Shown here: one piece after another, positions 5,368-6,988 of the stretch
Position numbering within the stretch: the first letter of the stretch is position 1
How the letters are laid out: each line of letters opens with the position of its first letter
NCBI GenBank assembly: GCA_003162495.1
Contig: PMOF01000034.1
Location: 1 to 6,988 of the forward strand
Length of the DNA stretch: 6,988 nt
Direction: 5' to 3'
From: Acidobacteriaceae bacterium
GTDB taxonomy: Bacteria > Acidobacteriota > Terriglobia > Terriglobales > Acidobacteriaceae
Made by a program: the position numbers and the translations under genes
Notes under the pieces: generated by a model
The model's input: the letters and a program-made list of their open reading frames with translations, nothing else
The model's database searches: none
What the model was told of the DNA's origin: nothing

Positions 5368-6633
5368 CTAGGAACTTCGTTTCAACGCGCGGCGTAGGAC
5401 GGTCTCCAGAGCTCCCTTGGTCGATGCGTACTCTTCGGGCGTAATGGTCCCGTTTATCTTTTCGCTCTCCAGCGCAAAAAGCTCTTCCTTTAAAGCGTTG
5501 AGCAGCGCGGTGCTCTTTGACGAAGCAACCGCCGGATAAGCTACTGCTCCTGCGTCCACTGCCGGAATCGTAGCGAATGTGCCTGTCGGCTTGCGCAGCA
5601 GAAACGCCGCTGCTGCCGCCAGCAACAAAGCCAGGCCGCCGAGAATCCAAAACTTGTATTTGCTGAGCGGATCGGGGGTGTCGATGGGCGTACCGATGCC
5701 TCCGCCGGGTTGTCCGGTGGGCGCGGCTGTTCCCGCTTCAGGAGCGCCGCCTTCTCCGCCCGCGCCCTGCGCCTCGCGGGGCATCGACCCGGTGCCTGAA
5801 ACGGTAAAGTCCACTGGTTTGCCGGGAATCGCATTCTTGGCTACATAGGTCTGCGTGGCCGAATCCTGCGGCACCATCTTGAACCCGGTTCCCGCCGCTG
5901 CCGCGAAGGTCATGCTCTTGGGCAGCAGCACAGCAAGGTTGTCGGCAGGCAGCGATTCCTGAGCGTGGAATGTGAACTCGCCGCCGTCGTAGGGCAGGTT
6001 GTAGCTGAGTTGGAAGAGCGTGTCCTTGTCGGCCTCGTCGGGCTGGATCGGGAAGTTGAAGGAGTAGTGTCCCTTGGGTCCATCCGGATCCAGCTTGGCT
6101 GAAGTAGGCAGGCCGCTGGGCCTCTGCGCGCCCGCGCCATTCAGCACCGCCTCGTCGGGCAGCACGACCTCAAACGAGTGCGCGCTCCACTGCGTCAACG
6201 GCGGAGAACTGGTGTTGTGCACAAAATATCGCTCGGTCACCTTGAGCTGGCCGTTGTCCGTCTCGACCTCCAGCACGTCGGCCTCGATAAAGACGCCCTG
6301 CACTTTTGCGGCCACGTCATAGACGGGAATGTCGCCCGGAGTGTCGCCCTGCGGCGCGGCAATAAAGTAGCCGGCGCCCTGATGAGTTACGCGCACCAGG
6401 TAAGGGCCGCTGCCGGGCTCGTTCAGCGCATAGTGGCCTTTGGCGTCGGTGGTCGCATGAGCCACTTCGCCCATGCCCGCCTGCACGTCGACCAGCACAA
6501 CCGTGTCGCCTACAACAGGCTTGTTGGTGGTCTTGTTGGTCACTGTGCCGGTGACGGTTGCGGCCTGGGCCAAAGCGCCTGTCAAGAGCAGGCTCAATGT
6601 AAAAGTGCAAACTGCGGTCTGGGTCGATTTCAT
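5368..6633 (-). CDS. Secreted single-pass membrane protein with carboxypeptidase-regulatory-like domain
   Basis: This 421-residue protein has a signal peptide (1-24, hydrophobic TLSLLLTGALAQA, cleavage after AQA). A beta-sandwich carboxypeptidase-regulatory-like domain follows at about 26-95 (TVTGTVTNKTTNKPVVGDTV, TTDAKGHYAL, GPYLVRVTHQG). A further extracytoplasmic beta-rich region (about 105-282) has no motif I can name. Next come a Gly/Pro/Ala-rich linker (285-320), one transmembrane helix (327-346) and a cytoplasmic tail. The tail has a helical pattern ALKEELFALESEKINGTITPEEYASTKGALETVLRRALK (about 380-418), reminiscent of SHOCT-like or CcmI-type tails. I chose the ATG at 6631-6633 because it starts the signal peptide and has AAGGA upstream, although 13 bases away. 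A TTG at 6720 would add 29 residues translated from a palindromic repeat. The CcmI-like gene upstream suggests a role near cytochrome c maturation. No enzymatic activity is evident, and peptidase activity is not implied. Confidence 0.85.
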   Translation of the reverse strand: MKSTQTAVCTFTLSLLLTGALAQAATVTGTVTNKTTNKPVVGDTVVLVDVQAGMGEVAHATTDAKGHYALNEPGSGPYLVRVTHQGAGYFIAAPQGDTPGDIPVYDVAAKVQGVFIEADVLEVETDNGQLKVTERYFVHNTSSPPLTQWSAHSFEVVLPDEAVLNGAGAQRPSGLPTSAKLDPDGPKGHYSFNFPIQPDEADKDTLFQLSYNLPYDGGEFTFHAQESLPADNLAVLLPKSMTFAAAAGTGFKMVPQDSATQTYVAKNAIPGKPVDFTVSGTGSMPREAQGAGGEGGAPEAGTAAPTGQPGGGIGTPIDTPDPLSKYKFWILGGLALLLAAAAAFLLRKPTGTFATIPAVDAGAVAYPAVASSKSTALLNALKEELFALESEKINGTITPEEYASTKGALETVLRRALKRSS

Positions 6634-6646
6634 ATTTGTGAGAGGG

Positions 6647-6651
6647 TCCTT
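6647..6651 (-). promoter_or_regulatory. Weak ribosome-binding site of the regulatory-like-domain gene
   Basis: AAGGA on the minus strand lies 13 bases before the ATG at 6631-6633, longer than the usual spacing. It directly follows an A8 run. It is the only purine-rich candidate and supports the ATG over the upstream TTG. Confidence 0.4.
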
Positions 6652-6685
6652 TTTTTTAAAACCCCGCGCGAAAAAGCTCCGCGGT

Positions 6686-6721
6686 TTTGAAAGGGCACGG
6701 CTGAAGCCGTGCCCTTTCAAA
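6686..6721. repeat. Perfect 17-bp inverted repeat (intergenic palindrome)
   Basis: The arms are TTTGAAAGGGCACGGCT (6686-6702) and AGCCGTGCCCTTTCAAA (6705-6721), separated by two bases. It sits 15 bases past the stop of the CcmI-like gene and 52 bases before the next start. It is not followed by a T-tract on either strand, so it is not a standard intrinsic terminator, though its RNA hairpin could stabilise or attenuate the transcript. Its minus-strand translation gives KGHGFSRA, which I recall as a common spurious peptide in Acidobacteriota annotations, so it is probably a dispersed REP-like element. A GC-rich stretch with short CCGCG/CGCGG arms (6664-6684) lies beside it and may be part of the same repeat. 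Confidence 0.75.
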
Positions 6722-6736
6722 GCAACAAATCCACTG

Positions 6737-6988
6737 TTAAGCCTGCTGCAAATGATCGATCTCGGCCAGCAACTGCGCTGCCTCGTTTTCTAGAAGCGTC
6801 CGCTGCGCTTGAAAGTCCTCTTCCGGATATTTTCCGGCGCGGTATTCGAAGTTCAGGTCGCGCAGATTTTCATAAAGCTGTTCCTTGCGCTCCAGCAGAT
6901 AATCCAGGCGCGTTTTCTCGCGCTGGCTGGCGAAGACGTTCTCCGGCCAGAAGGTGTAAATCAGCAGCGCCACCATCAGCGCCGCGCC
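6737..6988 (-). CDS. CcmI-like cytochrome c biogenesis membrane protein, 3' part
   Basis: The reading frame is open to the right edge of the window, so the start lies outside. The first 83 visible residues read GAALMVALLIYTFWPENVF (end of a transmembrane helix), then a charged helical hairpin. The motif LLERKEQLYENLRDLNFEYRAGKYPEEDF resembles the LRDLEFDYxxGKLSEEDY pattern of CcmI/CycH N-terminal regions and of related cytochrome c biogenesis proteins. There is no TPR domain after it, so it is much shorter than full CcmI. The Met at 6974-6976 is probably internal to the membrane segment, not the start. Its expected neighbours are ccm genes (heme export and heme lyase), which would lie beyond 6988. 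Function is inferred from the motif alone. Confidence 0.75.
   Translation of the reverse strand, partial: GAALMVALLIYTFWPENVFASQREKTRLDYLLERKEQLYENLRDLNFEYRAGKYPEEDFQAQRTLLENEAAQLLAEIDHLQQA

Noticed and set aside
6634..6720. N-terminal extension of the regulatory-like-domain protein to a TTG at 6720
   Set aside because: The extra 29 residues translate the palindromic repeat and would put a charged segment before a clear signal peptide. The ATG at 6631-6633 is preferred.

Overview
The window is a GC-rich bacterial chromosome segment that I attribute to the Acidobacteriota (Terriglobia-like). Three things suggest this. There are heptameric GGGACTA-type repeat clusters between genes. There is a palindrome whose conceptual translation reads KGHGFSRA, which I recall as a frequent spurious peptide in that phylum. 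There is also a GTGCCC..GGGTGGGA..GCAC element of a kind I recall from the same genomes. The taxonomic call rests on this recall and on the look of the proteins, not on a search. There are no rRNA or tRNA genes, no CRISPR arrays, no transposase and no phage genes.

Left part (1-2625): a polytopic GT-C-like membrane protein on the minus strand (90-1622) is divergent from a DPM1-like family 2 glycosyltransferase on the plus strand (1843-2625). They share a 220 bp intergenic region. The likely division of labour is that the GT2 enzyme makes a polyprenyl-phosphate sugar at the cytoplasmic face, and the GT-C-like protein uses such a lipid donor on the outer face of the membrane. The GT2 start has no Shine-Dalgarno but has a promoter-like -10 hexamer eight bases upstream, suggesting a leaderless mRNA.

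Middle (2620-4431): a ZIP-family metal transporter and a YchF/OLA1-type P-loop ATPase lie in tandem on the minus strand, ychF first. The ZIP gene ends six bases inside the convergent GT2 gene. The YchF homologue keeps the P-loop, the NxxE motif, the coiled coil and the TGS domain, but its switch I and switch II regions are shortened and rewritten. This is the most unusual protein observation here.

Right part (4432-6988): a repeat-rich spacer (two inverted heptamer clusters around an imperfect palindromic element) is followed by a DUF4149 (TMEM205-like) membrane protein, which has a heptamer cluster at each end. Beyond it lies a secreted, single-pass membrane protein with a carboxypeptidase-regulatory-like domain, and the 3' part of a gene for a CcmI-like cytochrome c maturation protein that runs off the window. 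The last two probably belong to the end of a cytochrome c maturation locus. Both carry a short cytoplasmic helical tail with a similar sequence pattern.

Most of the window is ordinary housekeeping and envelope genes. I see no convincing new defence or mobile system. The points worth a second look are the repeat architecture, the altered YchF switches, and the paired-tail proteins near the presumed ccm locus.
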